Source: Desulfuromonas sp. KJ2020
Lineage (GTDB): Bacteria; Desulfobacterota; Desulfuromonadia; Desulfuromonadales; SZUA-540
NCBI RefSeq assembly: GCF_024197615.1
Contig: NZ_JAKUKE010000001.1
Coordinates: forward strand, 1,344,773 to 1,408,772
DNA length: 64,000 nt
Direction: 5' to 3'
The notes beneath the pieces are model-generated. The model did no database searches, was not told the DNA's origin, and saw nothing but the letters and a program-made list of their open reading frames with translations. The position numbers and the translations under genes are program-made. Of this stretch, positions 1 through 7,726 are shown piece after piece (position 1 is the first letter of the stretch; each line of letters opens with the position of its first letter).

Positions 1-124
1 GGTAGCGAGGCGAAATGTCCTGCCGCCGGGAAATATCCTTGATCTGGGTGGGCAGGGCGCCGGAATGATAGGCCATGTCGAAAAGGGCTCTGACTCCATA
101 ACGTCCTTTGGTCGAAAGCTTCAC
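1..124 (-). CDS. Rrf2-family transcriptional regulator (5' end only)
   Basis: The first 41 codons read leftward off the window edge. The N-terminus contains LSTKGRYGVRALFDMA, the hallmark start of Rrf2/IscR/CymR winged-helix regulators, followed by the DISRRQDISPRY part of the helix-turn-helix. The start is a GTG preceded by AAGGAGA at good spacing. Family members sense Fe-S clusters, cysteine metabolites or redox state. The ligand and the Fe-S cysteines would lie outside the window, so the subtype cannot be told. It is transcribed divergently from the flavin-reductase-like gene and has its own promoter with an overlapping inverted repeat, which suggests autoregulation. Confidence 0.85.
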   Translation of the reverse strand, partial: MKLSTKGRYGVRALFDMAYHSGALPTQIKDISRRQDISPRY

Positions 125-151
125 GGGAAATCTCCTTGTAAAGTGTGATGC

Positions 152-183
152 CTGATTATCGTAAAGCTTATAATCAGTGTCAA
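152..183 (-). promoter_or_regulatory. Promoter and operator of the Rrf2 gene
   Basis: On the minus strand a perfect -35 TTGACA (178-183) and a -10 GATAAT (155-160) are separated by 17 bp, about 30 bp before the GTG start. A perfect 8-bp inverted repeat CTGATTAT (152-159) / ATAATCAG (170-177) with a 10-bp spacer covers the -10 and the spacer. This is the expected placement for an autorepressing dimer. That the Rrf2 protein binds here is inference. Confidence 0.75.
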
Positions 184-267
184 GAATTAAGCGACATTCT
201 CCCTTGAATAAGGTGATTTTTTGATTTCCCATTACATAGAACTTTTGGCGTCTTTTGGAGTCCACCT

Positions 268-762
268 ATGTCCAGCATCTCATCTCTTGACCCTGCCTTC
301 TATCCGACCCCGGCGGCCCTGGTCACGTTCAATGGTCCCCAGGGTAAAACCTGCCTGCTTCCCTCCCCCTGGATGGGGATTGTCTGGTGCGATCCGCCGC
401 TGTTGACCCTGGCTTTCCGGCACGGCTGTGCGGCCCGGCCTCTGATGCAGAAGGCCTCCCGGTTCGTGGTCAATCTTCCCCCCGATTCTCTCCTTGATTC
501 GTCGCCGCTGATCCACTGGCTGATGACGAAGAATCCCGACATGGAGAGTGCGCCGGGACTGACGCCCTGGCAGGACCGGTTTATGGCGGTGGCGGCTATC
601 GAAGAGTGTCCGGTGCAGCTGGTATGTGACCAGACCGAGGTGAACAGCCGTTACGGGCAGGATGTGCTCAGCGGCAGGGTGACAGCCCTGTATGCCAACA
701 AGTCTCCCCTTCCTCTGGCCGAGCCGCTGGATTTTGGCCGCTACACGGTGGCTCGGCGTTAA
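268..762 (+). CDS. Flavin reductase-like (FMN-binding split barrel) protein
   Basis: A 164-residue protein beginning PTPAALVTFNGPQGK, followed by SPWMGIVWCDPPLLTLAF. This matches the start of the flavin reductase / flavoredoxin-like split-barrel domain, where the PxxVxLVTT strand is followed by xPPLVxVAI. The later NLPP and CPVQLVCD segments also fit the fold. The family binds FMN and serves either as a flavin reductase or as an electron-transfer flavoprotein; the substrate is not evident. GGAG lies about 10 bp before the ATG. It is a single-gene unit ending at a strong hairpin shared with the convergent malic enzyme gene. It could instead be a nonenzymatic FMN carrier. Confidence 0.65.
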   Translation: MSSISSLDPAFYPTPAALVTFNGPQGKTCLLPSPWMGIVWCDPPLLTLAFRHGCAARPLMQKASRFVVNLPPDSLLDSSPLIHWLMTKNPDMESAPGLTPWQDRFMAVAAIEECPVQLVCDQTEVNSRYGQDVLSGRVTALYANKSPLPLAEPLDFGRYTVARR

Positions 763-792
763 CCGGCCGGCGCGCGCCGGCTCGCTAAAAAG

Positions 793-815
793 AAAAGGGG
801 CGCAACGCCCCTTTT
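793..815. terminator. Bidirectional intrinsic terminator
   Basis: A perfect 10-bp stem AAAAGGGGCG / CGCCCCTTTT with a 3-nt loop between two convergent genes. The arms end in A and T runs, so it can work on both strands. Confidence 0.85.
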
Positions 816-844
816 CCTGCCCCCATTCAGTTGTCTCAATCCGA

Positions 845-2185
845 TCACTCCCAAGGTTTGATGATGCCCGACTCCAGAGCGGCCCGCTCCACGGCCTCGG
901 CCACCTTGGCGTGCACTTCTTTGTGCAGGATGGAAGGCACCAGTTCCCCCTCTTCGGCGCAGGCCGCGATGGCTTTGGCCGCGGCGATCTTCATCTTGTT
1001 GTTGATACGGGTGGCCCGCACGTTGAGGGCACCCCGGAAAATGCCGGGAAAGCCCAGGGCGTTGTTGACGCTCTTGCCGTCAGCGGCGAAGGAGGCTCCG
1101 GCCGCCATGGCGTCTTCCGGGGTGATTTCCGGGTTGGGATTGGACAGGGCCAGAATCACCTGGCCCTTGCGCACCATGGACGGTTTGATCAGGCCGGGAC
1201 AGCCGGTGGTGGCGATGACGATGTTCGATTCGGCCATGACATCGGCCAGGGTACCGGCTTCTCCACCGGCCTGTTCGAGCATGTCGCGTGATTCGGCCTT
1301 CAGGTCGGTACCCATGACCTTCTTGACGCCGTAGGAGAGGAGCAACTTGGAAATGCCCATGCCCGCCGCCCCCAGGCCAATGACACCGATGGTCGACTTG
1401 CTCAGCATAAGGCCGGAAAAATGGGTGGTGTTGAGCAGGGCCGCCAGTACCACGACCGCCGTACCGTGCTGGTCGTCATGCATGACCGGGATGTCCAGGG
1501 CCTCGTCCAGGGCATCCTCAATGGCGAAACACTCGGGGGCGGCGATATCTTCCAGCTTGATGGCGCCAAAGGTGGGAGCGATGTTTTTGACCGTGTCGAT
1601 GATGACCTGCGGATCCAGGCTCTCGATAAGGATGGGGATGCCGCTGACATTGACGAGGCGGTCGAAGAGGGCGGCCTTGCCTTCCATGACCGGCATGCCC
1701 GCCACCGCGCCGATATTGCCCAGGCCCAGAATGGCTGTGCCGTTGGTGACGATGGCCACCTGGTTGGGGATAGCTGTGTAGCGATAGGCCAGCTCGGGTT
1801 TCTTCTGGATGTCCCGGCAGATGGAAGCCACCCCCGGCGTGTAGAGCTTGCGGATGTCGCCGATGCTGTTGATGGGCAGCCGGCTCTTCATGGCGATCTT
1901 GCCCCCCTCATGCAACTGGTGCACGAGGTCGATAACCTCCTCGACGATAATGCCTTCGACCTTGGCGATATCGTCGAGAATCTTTTCCAGCTGCTCTTCC
2001 GAATCGACGTAGATCGTCATCTCTCGGGTGTTGTGGGTCCGGCCCATGCGCACAAGCCGGATATCGCCGATATTGCTGCCGGCCATACCGATGGCCGACG
2101 TCAGTTTGCCGAGATAGCCCGGCTTGTCCTGGATCATGACCCTGAGGGTCTTGGCGATTTTGCCGGCGCCTTTTTCAATTTCCAT
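845..2185 (-). CDS. NAD(P)-dependent malic enzyme with N-terminal ACT domain
   Basis: 446 residues. Residues about 11-85 form an ACT domain (LRVMIQDKPGYLGKLTSAIG), normally an amino-acid-binding regulatory module. The rest is a bacterial malic enzyme: YTPGVA near residue 115 with the catalytic Tyr, GLGNIGA near 154, MEGKAALF with the catalytic Lys near 170, the metal-binding EDIAAPECF segment, DDQHGTA, and a Rossmann motif GLGAAGMG. It oxidatively decarboxylates malate to pyruvate. NAD versus NADP use cannot be fixed by eye. GGGGAG precedes the ATG. It is monocistronic, divergent from the MshEN-receiver gene and terminated by the shared hairpin at 793-815. Confidence 0.92.
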   Translation of the reverse strand: MEIEKGAGKIAKTLRVMIQDKPGYLGKLTSAIGMAGSNIGDIRLVRMGRTHNTREMTIYVDSEEQLEKILDDIAKVEGIIVEEVIDLVHQLHEGGKIAMKSRLPINSIGDIRKLYTPGVASICRDIQKKPELAYRYTAIPNQVAIVTNGTAILGLGNIGAVAGMPVMEGKAALFDRLVNVSGIPILIESLDPQVIIDTVKNIAPTFGAIKLEDIAAPECFAIEDALDEALDIPVMHDDQHGTAVVVLAALLNTTHFSGLMLSKSTIGVIGLGAAGMGISKLLLSYGVKKVMGTDLKAESRDMLEQAGGEAGTLADVMAESNIVIATTGCPGLIKPSMVRKGQVILALSNPNPEITPEDAMAAGASFAADGKSVNNALGFPGIFRGALNVRATRINNKMKIAAAKAIAACAEEGELVPSILHKEVHAKVAEAVERAALESGIIKPWE

Positions 2186-2443
2186 GGAAGTGAACTCCCC
2201 TTGTTTGGTGGTGGCCGCTTTTCTGTTTTCCTTATTTTTACCCGATCATCCGGGGCTGGCAATGGCCGGTGTTGAAAATGGAAGCGATTTTATGCCCGGG
2301 CCCGATTCCGTGCAATGAAAAAGCGCGGCAGGCGTAATGGATTAAAATCATAAAACTTGATTGGTGTGCTGGTCCTATTGTAGCTTGAGGCGTCGCAGTC
2401 ATCCCGGCGCCGCAGGGCGCCTTGGTTCGGGGAGAGTTGATCC

Positions 2444-3295
2444 GTGGAGCGCAAACGATTTGGCGAGATTCTGGTGGAAGCGGGGGTGCTGACCCAGCCC
2501 AACCTGGAAAGGGCGCTGGCCCTGCAGGCCAAAAAAGGGGAGAGGCTGGGAAAGATTCTGGAAGAGCTGGAGCTGATCAGCGAAAAGGACATCACGCTGG
2601 TTCTTGCGCATCAATATGGCCTGCAGGCGGTGTCCAAACTGGCCGAACGTCCCGTTTCCGAAAGCACCCTGCACCTGCTCGATGCGCAAACGGCCCTCGA
2701 CCGGTTGGTCTTCCCGTTGCGCCGCACGGAAAAGGACCTGTTTCTGGCGGTCGTCAACCCGGCTGATCAGGACGTCTTCGAGAGTCTGAGTCATCAACTC
2801 AATCTGCGGATTGTCCCCTTTCTGACCACGCCGACCGAAATCCAGAGCGCGGTCAGACGTCACTATTTTGGCGAAACGGTCGGAGCGCTCAATGAACGCT
2901 GGCGGATCCTGCTGGTGGGGCCGGACAATATGCTGGCACAAGAGATTCGGCAGGCGCTGACGGCGGAAGGGTACGAGCTTTTTGTCGGCGAGGACCTGGC
3001 CGAAGGCCTCAGGGCGGTCCTTCGTCACTCGCCCCACCTGGTCCTGGTCGACACGGCCATGACTCAGATGGACGGCTTTGAAATGGTTCAGATTCTGCAA
3101 TCCAACGATGTGACCCGCAAGATTCCCCTCATCGCCGTGACCGGGACCCCCAGTCTGGAGGAAGAGGTCGATCTTCTGGATGGCGGCTATTTCGACTACC
3201 TTGGCGCTCCGCTGCCGACGGCGCGTCTGCTCGCCCGTACGAAAAGGGCTTTGGTTGTTACCTACGGCAAAGTGGATGAAACGCTCGACGTCTGA
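2444..3295 (+). CDS. MshEN domain-receiver domain protein (degenerate receiver)
   Basis: 283 residues, GTG start after GGGGAGAG. The N-terminus has two 24-residue MshEN motifs separated by 5 residues: one starting RFGEILVEAGVL, the next starting RLGKILEELELI, each ending in Q. This is the c-di-GMP-binding pattern of MshE/PilB-type N-domains. Residues about 150-275 resemble a CheY receiver with the phospho-acceptor Asp in LVLVDTAMTQMDG. The receiver is atypical: the acidic pair is replaced by LLVGPDN, and the conserved Lys of the xKP motif is Ala (YLGAPLP). No ATPase follows, so this is a stand-alone signalling or adaptor protein, not a secretion ATPase. Its role beside pilus genes is inference. 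Confidence 0.8.
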   Translation: MERKRFGEILVEAGVLTQPNLERALALQAKKGERLGKILEELELISEKDITLVLAHQYGLQAVSKLAERPVSESTLHLLDAQTALDRLVFPLRRTEKDLFLAVVNPADQDVFESLSHQLNLRIVPFLTTPTEIQSAVRRHYFGETVGALNERWRILLVGPDNMLAQEIRQALTAEGYELFVGEDLAEGLRAVLRHSPHLVLVDTAMTQMDGFEMVQILQSNDVTRKIPLIAVTGTPSLEEEVDLLDGGYFDYLGAPLPTARLLARTKRALVVTYGKVDETLDV

Positions 3296-3320
3296 CGCCT
3301 TGAGCTCGGCGCCAATTACC

Positions 3321-3358
3321 AAAAGAGGCCCTATCCGGTCAGGGATAGGGCCTCTTTT
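3321..3358 (+). terminator. Intrinsic terminator after the MshEN-receiver gene
   Basis: A perfect 16-bp stem (3321-3336 with 3343-3358) and a 6-nt loop. The arms begin with AAAA and end with TTTT, so it may also stop leftward transcripts such as those reading through the 6S RNA gene. Confidence 0.9.
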
Positions 3359-3561
3359 CACTAAGAACGAAGTCGATGTGCATGGGGCCCGCTTTATCCG
3401 ATCCGCTGAGCTAAAGCCTTCATCGCTTCAGCCGACCAAGCCGTTTTACCTGGCCAACTGATCACGTTCAGACTGCGCTTCTTTACGGGGGTTGGTACGC
3501 CCCTGGCGGAGGGATGGACGGCGTCCGGCGTCAGGCCGCGTCACACCGACTTCGTTTGCTG
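3359..3561. other. Noncoding stretch downstream of 6S RNA
   Basis: About 200 bp between the 3321-3358 terminator and the 3' end of the 6S RNA gene. Only short frames without convincing starts or ribosome sites are present. Some GC-rich self-complementarity occurs near 3510-3540. I see no recognisable gene. Confidence 0.5.
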
Positions 3562-3745
3562 TCAGTTTCTCCGGGATGTCGACCTCGTCCTGAGTTTCCG
3601 CAAACGGTCCAACAACCTTCCCCTGAAAAAGGCTTCAGGCGTCCCGCTCAAGGGCGGGCTGGCACACCGCCTTTTTACCGGGGAAGAAATACTCCTGGTG
3701 TTGAGGATAAACCAAAGTCCAGTATCGAACATCCCAGAGATTTCA
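3562..3745 (-). ncRNA. ssrS: 6S RNA
   Basis: The minus strand shows the two ends of 6S RNA. The 5' part has CTCTGGGATGTTCG (complement of about 3726-3739) and the 3' part has GTCGACATCCCGGAGA (complement of about 3567-3582). The arms 3729-3739 and 3569-3579 pair over 11 bp with one G-U, forming the closing stem. The interior is a long imperfect hairpin of about 150 nt with a central open region, as in the family, which mimics an open promoter and sequesters sigma70 RNA polymerase. Total length near 184 nt fits. Exact ends are estimates. Confidence 0.85.
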
Positions 3746-3854
3746 AAGATCAATGCCGCTTTTAAATTTAGTCTAGCATGATATTTCCTGATGGAAAGTC
3801 CCCAGGTAAAAAAAATCGGCGGTAAGTCTAACCGCTTGTTTTTCCAGGCTGAAA

Positions 3855-3887
3855 CAATCAAAGGCCCCTCGTGAGGGCCTTTGATTG
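3855..3887 (-). terminator. Intrinsic terminator of the rubredoxin-like gene
   Basis: A 13-bp perfect stem CAATCAAAGGCCC / GGGCCTTTGATTG with a 7-nt loop, 70 bp beyond the stop of the small rubredoxin-like gene. It lacks a long U-tract but ends that transcription unit before the 6S gene. Confidence 0.6.
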
Positions 3888-3955
3888 TACCGCAGGGGAA
3901 GGAAGAAGCGGGCGCTCCGAGGAGGGGGAACGGAAGCGCCCGCCAGGGAAGACGG

Positions 3956-4060
3956 TTATTTTTTGACGAAATTCGTCTGCTCGTTACAGGTCGGACACTT
4001 CTTGGGCTTGCAGCGCCCTTCTTTTTCATATCCGCATTTTTCACAACTCCACAGTGCCAT
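3956..4060 (-). CDS. 34-residue rubredoxin-like / zinc-ribbon protein
   Basis: A very short protein starting MALWSCEKCGYEKEG with a CxxCG knuckle, followed by RCKPKKCPTC as the second CxxC. This is the RCKPxxCPxC type of minimal rubredoxin-like domain, which binds one Fe or Zn through four cysteines. The ATG is preceded by AAGGAG, and a strong promoter lies upstream, so this is a real stand-alone gene. Full rubredoxins have about 52 residues; this version keeps little more than the metal site. Electron carrier or structural zinc are both possible. Confidence 0.8.
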   Translation of the reverse strand: MALWSCEKCGYEKEGRCKPKKCPTCNEQTNFVKK

Positions 4061-4106
4061 GAGCTTTCTCCTTGGTGTTGGGATTAATGTTACTAAATTG
4101 GTCATA

Positions 4107-4134
4107 ATTCTAGCGTCTAAACACATTTTGTCAA
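4107..4134 (-). promoter_or_regulatory. Promoter of the rubredoxin-like gene
   Basis: On the minus strand -35 TTGACA (4129-4134) and -10 TAGAAT (4107-4112) are spaced by 16 bp, giving a leader of roughly 40 nt before the ATG at 4060. Confidence 0.7.
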
Positions 4135-4176
4135 GAAGAAATTCACGCTCAAGCGGACAGTCGTCGACAAGAGCTC

Positions 4177-4205
4177 TTGACTTCACGAGGTCGCGGGGGT
4201 ATCTT
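4177..4205 (+). promoter_or_regulatory. Probable promoter of the EamA transporter gene
   Basis: TTGACT (4177-4182) and TATCTT (4200-4205) with a 17-bp spacer, about 50 bp before the ATG at 4259. Confidence 0.5.
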
Positions 4206-4258
4206 CCGCGCCGAAAAGAGAGCCTTTTTGTCCGTTTGTTTCTGAAAGTTCGGGTCTT

Positions 4259-5176
4259 ATGAAAAGTGCGGCACTCAAATCCGATGTGCTTTTGTTGCTG
4301 ACCGCGGCGATCTGGGGATTTGCCTTTGTCGCCCAGCGCCTGGGCATGGACCATGTGGGGCCTTTCACCTTTAACGGGGTGCGTTTCGCCCTGGGCAGCC
4401 TCTCGCTGCTTCCCCTGTGGCTTTTGAGCCGTCGCCGAATTAACCGGGCTTCCGTTGTTTCACCGGCCGCTTCTACCAAGTTGCTGCTGTGGGGTGGGGT
4501 GGCCGCGGGCATGGCGCTCTTTACCGGCGCCTCCCTGCAGCAGGTTGGTCTGGTCTACACCACGGCCGGCAAGGCGGGCTTCATCACGGGACTCTACGTG
4601 ATTCTCGTGCCCATTCTGGGGCTGCTTTGGCGCCAGCGTCCTCATGCCGGCACCTGGGGAGGAGCCACATTGGCCGTCTTCGGCCTCTACCTGCTTTGCG
4701 TGACGGAAGAGTTCACTATCTCTTTCGGAGATCTGTTGGAGCTGCTGGGCGCCTTTTTCTGGGCCGGGCATGTTCTGCTCATCGGCTGGCTGTCCCCTCG
4801 GGTAGACGCCATCCGGCTGTCGTGCATCCAGTTTGCCGTTTGCTCCCTGCTGAGTCTGGCCGTGGCAGTCGCCCTCGAGGTCATCAGCCTTCATGGCCTG
4901 CTGTCAGCGGCTTTGCCCATCCTCTATGGTGGCCTGATGTCCGTCGGGGTCGCCTACACGCTGCAGGTTGTCGCCCAGCGCGAGGCCCATCCCGCCCATA
5001 CGGCGATCATTCTCAGTCTGGAGGGGGCCTTCGCCGCGCTGGGGGGCTGGTTGATTCTGGGGGAAACCCTGTCGGCCCGCGGGCTGCTCGGCTGCCTGCT
5101 CATGCTGGCGGGCATGTTGTTTTCGGAGTTGTCCGGTTTTTTCGTGCGACGCCGGCAGGTGGCCGGGGCGGCTTGA
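4259..5176 (+). CDS. EamA/DMT-family transporter
   Basis: 305 residues with about ten hydrophobic segments in two EamA repeats, the first opening DVLLLLTAAIWGFAFVAQRLG and the second covering the DLLELLGAFFWAGHVLLIGW region. The late motif SLEGAFAALGGWLILGE is the conserved end-of-repeat signature of drug/metabolite exporters. The protein sits in the inner membrane and would export a small metabolite; the substrate is unknown. The C-terminus is short and basic (FFVRRRQ). There is no clear Shine-Dalgarno site before the ATG. It is a single gene followed by a separate small gene with its own promoter. Confidence 0.88.
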   Translation: MKSAALKSDVLLLLTAAIWGFAFVAQRLGMDHVGPFTFNGVRFALGSLSLLPLWLLSRRRINRASVVSPAASTKLLLWGGVAAGMALFTGASLQQVGLVYTTAGKAGFITGLYVILVPILGLLWRQRPHAGTWGGATLAVFGLYLLCVTEEFTISFGDLLELLGAFFWAGHVLLIGWLSPRVDAIRLSCIQFAVCSLLSLAVAVALEVISLHGLLSAALPILYGGLMSVGVAYTLQVVAQREAHPAHTAIILSLEGAFAALGGWLILGETLSARGLLGCLLMLAGMLFSELSGFFVRRRQVAGAA

Positions 5177-5201
5177 ACAGATTTTTTAGGCCGGCCGATG
5201 G

Positions 5202-5231
5202 TTGACAGGCGGCCGCGTGGGGCGCTAGTAT
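5202..5231 (+). promoter_or_regulatory. Promoter of the 48-residue protein gene
   Basis: TTGACA (5202-5207) and TAGTAT (5226-5231) with an 18-bp spacer, 35 bp before the start codon. Confidence 0.65.
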
Positions 5232-5265
5232 CTGGCCGCTGAGGTTTTTTTAGAAGGAATAGATT

Positions 5266-5412
5266 ATGAATCTGTACGAAGTATCTTACGAAATTGACGG
5301 CGAAGTCCGCGAACAGCTGGTCGAAGCCAATACGCCGGTAGAAGCCCAGATGAAATTCATGCAGAACAAGCCCGAAGGCAATGTCATCGTGCTCTGTGTG
5401 GTCCGTCAGTAG
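5266..5412 (+). CDS. Small conserved-looking protein of 48 residues
   Basis: An ORF starting MNLYEVSYEIDGEVREQLVE and ending VIVLCVVRQ. It has AGAAGGA before the ATG and its own consensus promoter, so it is very probably expressed. The composition is soluble, with a predicted beta-alpha-beta pattern: strand LYEVSYEI, helix PVEAQMKFMQ, strand NVIVLCVV. No signal peptide, cysteine pair or known motif is visible, and I do not recognise the family. Confidence 0.7.
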   Translation: MNLYEVSYEIDGEVREQLVEANTPVEAQMKFMQNKPEGNVIVLCVVRQ

Positions 5413-5456
5413 GACCCACGCCCCCACGCTTTTCTTTTTCTTTCCTTTCCCTCCTT

Positions 5457-6203
5457 TTACACATCACCCCGCTGAGTCCGGTCTCCGCCCAGGTGGGGTG
5501 CGCATTCGGCATGGATGAATTCGCGGATGCGCTGGCTGTCGGCAGCCGGGATGTCCTCAAAAGCGATGCCGATGCCCGCCGGCAAGTCCGCCTTGGTTTT
5601 GCTTAGAGCGGCGTTCAGCCAGGTGACCCGCCCTTTACAGCGGATCGTCTCCTCGGCGCCGGGGACGAAAAACTCCAGCGTCACCGGGGTGTCGACCGGC
5701 ATGGGGTGAGGTGTCTCCAGAAAGAGGCCGCCGGCGCTGATATTGACGGAATAGTCATGCAGGGTCTTTTCATGCTCGACGCCGTAATGCACCAGCATCC
5801 GGGTTTTGACCCGGGGGGTAGCGCGCTCGGCGATCTGGAGGAATTCTCTCGCCATCTGGCGCAGGCGATGGCGGTTCAGGGGGCGCGAAATGACATCATC
5901 ACAGCCGGCCTTCCGACAGAACCTCTTTTCGTCCTCGTCTTCGTCGTCGATGATAAGGATGACCGGCGTGGTGAAGAGCTCCGGATCGCTTTTAATCTGC
6001 CGGCAGCAGGCGGCGCCGTCCATTTCCGGCATGTGGAGATCCATAATGACCAGATCCGGCCGCAGCGCGCGCATGAGCGGAAGCACCTTGCAGGCGCTCT
6101 GCGAGGTAGTAATCTGAATGTTCTCCCGGGCAAAAAACGATTTTTCCATATCCAGAAAAAACTTCACGTCATCGACCAGCAGGATTTTTTTCGCTGCTCG
6201 CAC
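5457..6203 (-). CDS. Response regulator with receiver and PilZ domains
   Basis: 248 residues from a GTG start placed 6 nt after AAGGAGG; longer upstream reading has no such site. Residues about 4-120 are a receiver: KILLVDD acidic pair, phospho-acceptor Asp in DLVIMDLHMPEMDG, and an ISRPLN segment where the usual Lys is Arg. Residues about 135-240 are a PilZ domain with RVKTR (RxxxR) and NISAGG (N/DxSxxG), the residues that bind c-di-GMP, ending GIGIAFEDI. The protein can thus combine phosphorylation and c-di-GMP signals, with motility or surface control likely. No histidine kinase is adjacent. Confidence 0.88.
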   Translation of the reverse strand: MRAAKKILLVDDVKFFLDMEKSFFARENIQITTSQSACKVLPLMRALRPDLVIMDLHMPEMDGAACCRQIKSDPELFTTPVILIIDDEDEDEKRFCRKAGCDDVISRPLNRHRLRQMAREFLQIAERATPRVKTRMLVHYGVEHEKTLHDYSVNISAGGLFLETPHPMPVDTPVTLEFFVPGAEETIRCKGRVTWLNAALSKTKADLPAGIGIAFEDIPAADSQRIREFIHAECAPHLGGDRTQRGDV

Positions 6204-6318
6204 CCTCGACCTCCTTCTCTTGAAACATCGAAATAAGCGCATCAAAAAGCAATTTCCGGGCCAGTCTCTCTTTTGGAAGTTTTTCCGGTGAAGGAGGGGT
6301 GACGCCGGCCCCCATGAA

Positions 6319-6346
6319 AAAAGGCTGCCGGAGTCGGCAGCCTTTT
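6319..6346 (-). terminator. Intrinsic terminator of the decarboxylase gene
   Basis: A perfect 11-bp stem AAAAGGCTGCC / GGCAGCCTTTT with a 6-nt loop, 25 bp after the stop at 6371. Read on the minus strand it ends in a T run. Confidence 0.85.
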
Positions 6347-6370
6347 GACGTGTGCAGGAAGCGGTCTTTA

Positions 6371-7639
6371 TCACCCCTTTGGCGGCACGAAGGTGTCCGG
6401 AGTGAAGTTGTAGGTAGCGAAGTAGTCCTCCACCGTCTCGGCCCGGCGGATCAGCTCAACGCGGCCGTCGCCGTGCAGTAGCAGCTCCTTGGGACGCAGG
6501 CGGCCGTTGTACTGGAAGCCCATGGCGTGCCCGTGGGCGCCGGTGTCGTGAATGATGACGAGGTCATCTTCGACGATGGGGGGGAGTTCGCGCTGGATGG
6601 CGAACTTGTCATTGTTTTCGCACAGAGAACCGACCACGTCGTAGACCTCGCTGCGGGGCTGGTTTTCTTTGCCGAGGACGTCGATGTGGTGATAGGAACC
6701 ATACAGGGCCGGGCGCATCAGCGAGGACATGCAGGCGTCGACGCCGATGTACTTACGGTAGGTGTCCTTGTGGTTGATGGCGGTGGTCACCAGGGCGCCG
6801 TGGGGACCGGTCATGTAGCGGCCGCTTTCCATGTACATACGCGGGGCGTAGCCGTGCTTGGTCTTGAAGGCGTCGAACTGGGTGGTGATCTCCTTGGACA
6901 TGGCCGCCAGGTCCAAGGGCTGCTGCTCGGGCTTGTAGGGGATACCGAAACCGCCGCCGATGTTGACGAACTCGAAGCGGATGCCGAGCTCTTTTTCCAC
7001 CAGTTCGGCGATGTCGAGCACCATGCGGGTCGTCTCCACCATATAGGTGTAGTCGAGCTCGTTGGAGGCGACCATGGTGTGCAGACCGAAGCGCTTGGCG
7101 CCGCGCTCCTGGGCCATACGGTAGGCCTCGACAACCTGCTCGTGGGTGACGCCATACTTGGCTTCCACCGGGTTGCCGATGATGACGTTGCCGGTGCGGC
7201 GGGGGCCGGGGTTGTAGCGGAAGCAGATGAGCTCAGGGAAGACGGGCACTTTGCTGATGAGGCTGATGTCATCGAGATTGAGGACGCAGCCGCCGTCCTG
7301 AGCGGCGAAGAGGAATTCCTCCTCGCTGGTGTTGTTGGAGGTGAACATGATGTCTTCGGGCTTGGTGCCAACTTCCCGGGCCAGAATAAGCTCGGGGATG
7401 GAGCTGCAGTCAAAGCCGAAGCCCATCTCCTTCATCAGGCGCAGGATGGCCTTGTTGGGCAGGGCCTTGACGGCGAAGAATTCCTGAAAGCCATCAATGC
7501 CGGCAAAGGCCTTTTTCAGGTTCTCGCCGGTCTCGCGGATGCCGGTCTCGTCGTAGATGTGAAAGGGGGTGCCGTAGTGGAAGGCGATGTCCTTCGCCAC
7601 GGGAAAGAGACGGTTCTTGAAATCTTGTGACATAGGCAT
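6371..7639 (-). CDS. lysA: Diaminopimelate decarboxylase-like PLP enzyme
   Basis: 422 residues of the fold-III (alanine-racemase-like barrel) decarboxylase family. FFAVKALPN carries the PLP Lys near residue 58, GLHTMVASNELD and FVNIGGGFGIPY bind the phosphate, MESGRYMTGP follows, and GSLCENNDKFA carries the active-site Cys supplied by the partner subunit. The closing HDTGAHGHAMGFQYNGRLRP is typical of LysA and relatives. It would convert meso-diaminopimelate to lysine. The ENND in place of the classical ESGD makes it a divergent subgroup, so another basic substrate is possible. GAGGAG precedes the ATG. An Lrp regulator lies directly upstream in the same direction. Confidence 0.85.
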   Translation of the reverse strand: MPMSQDFKNRLFPVAKDIAFHYGTPFHIYDETGIRETGENLKKAFAGIDGFQEFFAVKALPNKAILRLMKEMGFGFDCSSIPELILAREVGTKPEDIMFTSNNTSEEEFLFAAQDGGCVLNLDDISLISKVPVFPELICFRYNPGPRRTGNVIIGNPVEAKYGVTHEQVVEAYRMAQERGAKRFGLHTMVASNELDYTYMVETTRMVLDIAELVEKELGIRFEFVNIGGGFGIPYKPEQQPLDLAAMSKEITTQFDAFKTKHGYAPRMYMESGRYMTGPHGALVTTAINHKDTYRKYIGVDACMSSLMRPALYGSYHHIDVLGKENQPRSEVYDVVGSLCENNDKFAIQRELPPIVEDDLVIIHDTGAHGHAMGFQYNGRLRPKELLLHGDGRVELIRRAETVEDYFATYNFTPDTFVPPKG

Positions 7640-7726
7640 GATGGGATTCTCCTCGTTTCGGGTTAGCGCAAAAGGTAAAAAGGTCAGTCGTTTCGTAAGC
7701 CTTGTGGTCGATCGGTCGTGGCCGCC

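Noticed and set aside
3381-3475. A short minus-strand frame between 6S RNA and the terminator at 3321-3358
   Set aside because: Only a GTG start without ribosome site and about 23 codons; not supportable as a gene.
3562-4044. An open frame on the minus strand spanning the 6S RNA and rubredoxin terminator region
   Set aside because: It covers two structured noncoding elements and lacks a ribosome site; 6S RNA explains the region better.
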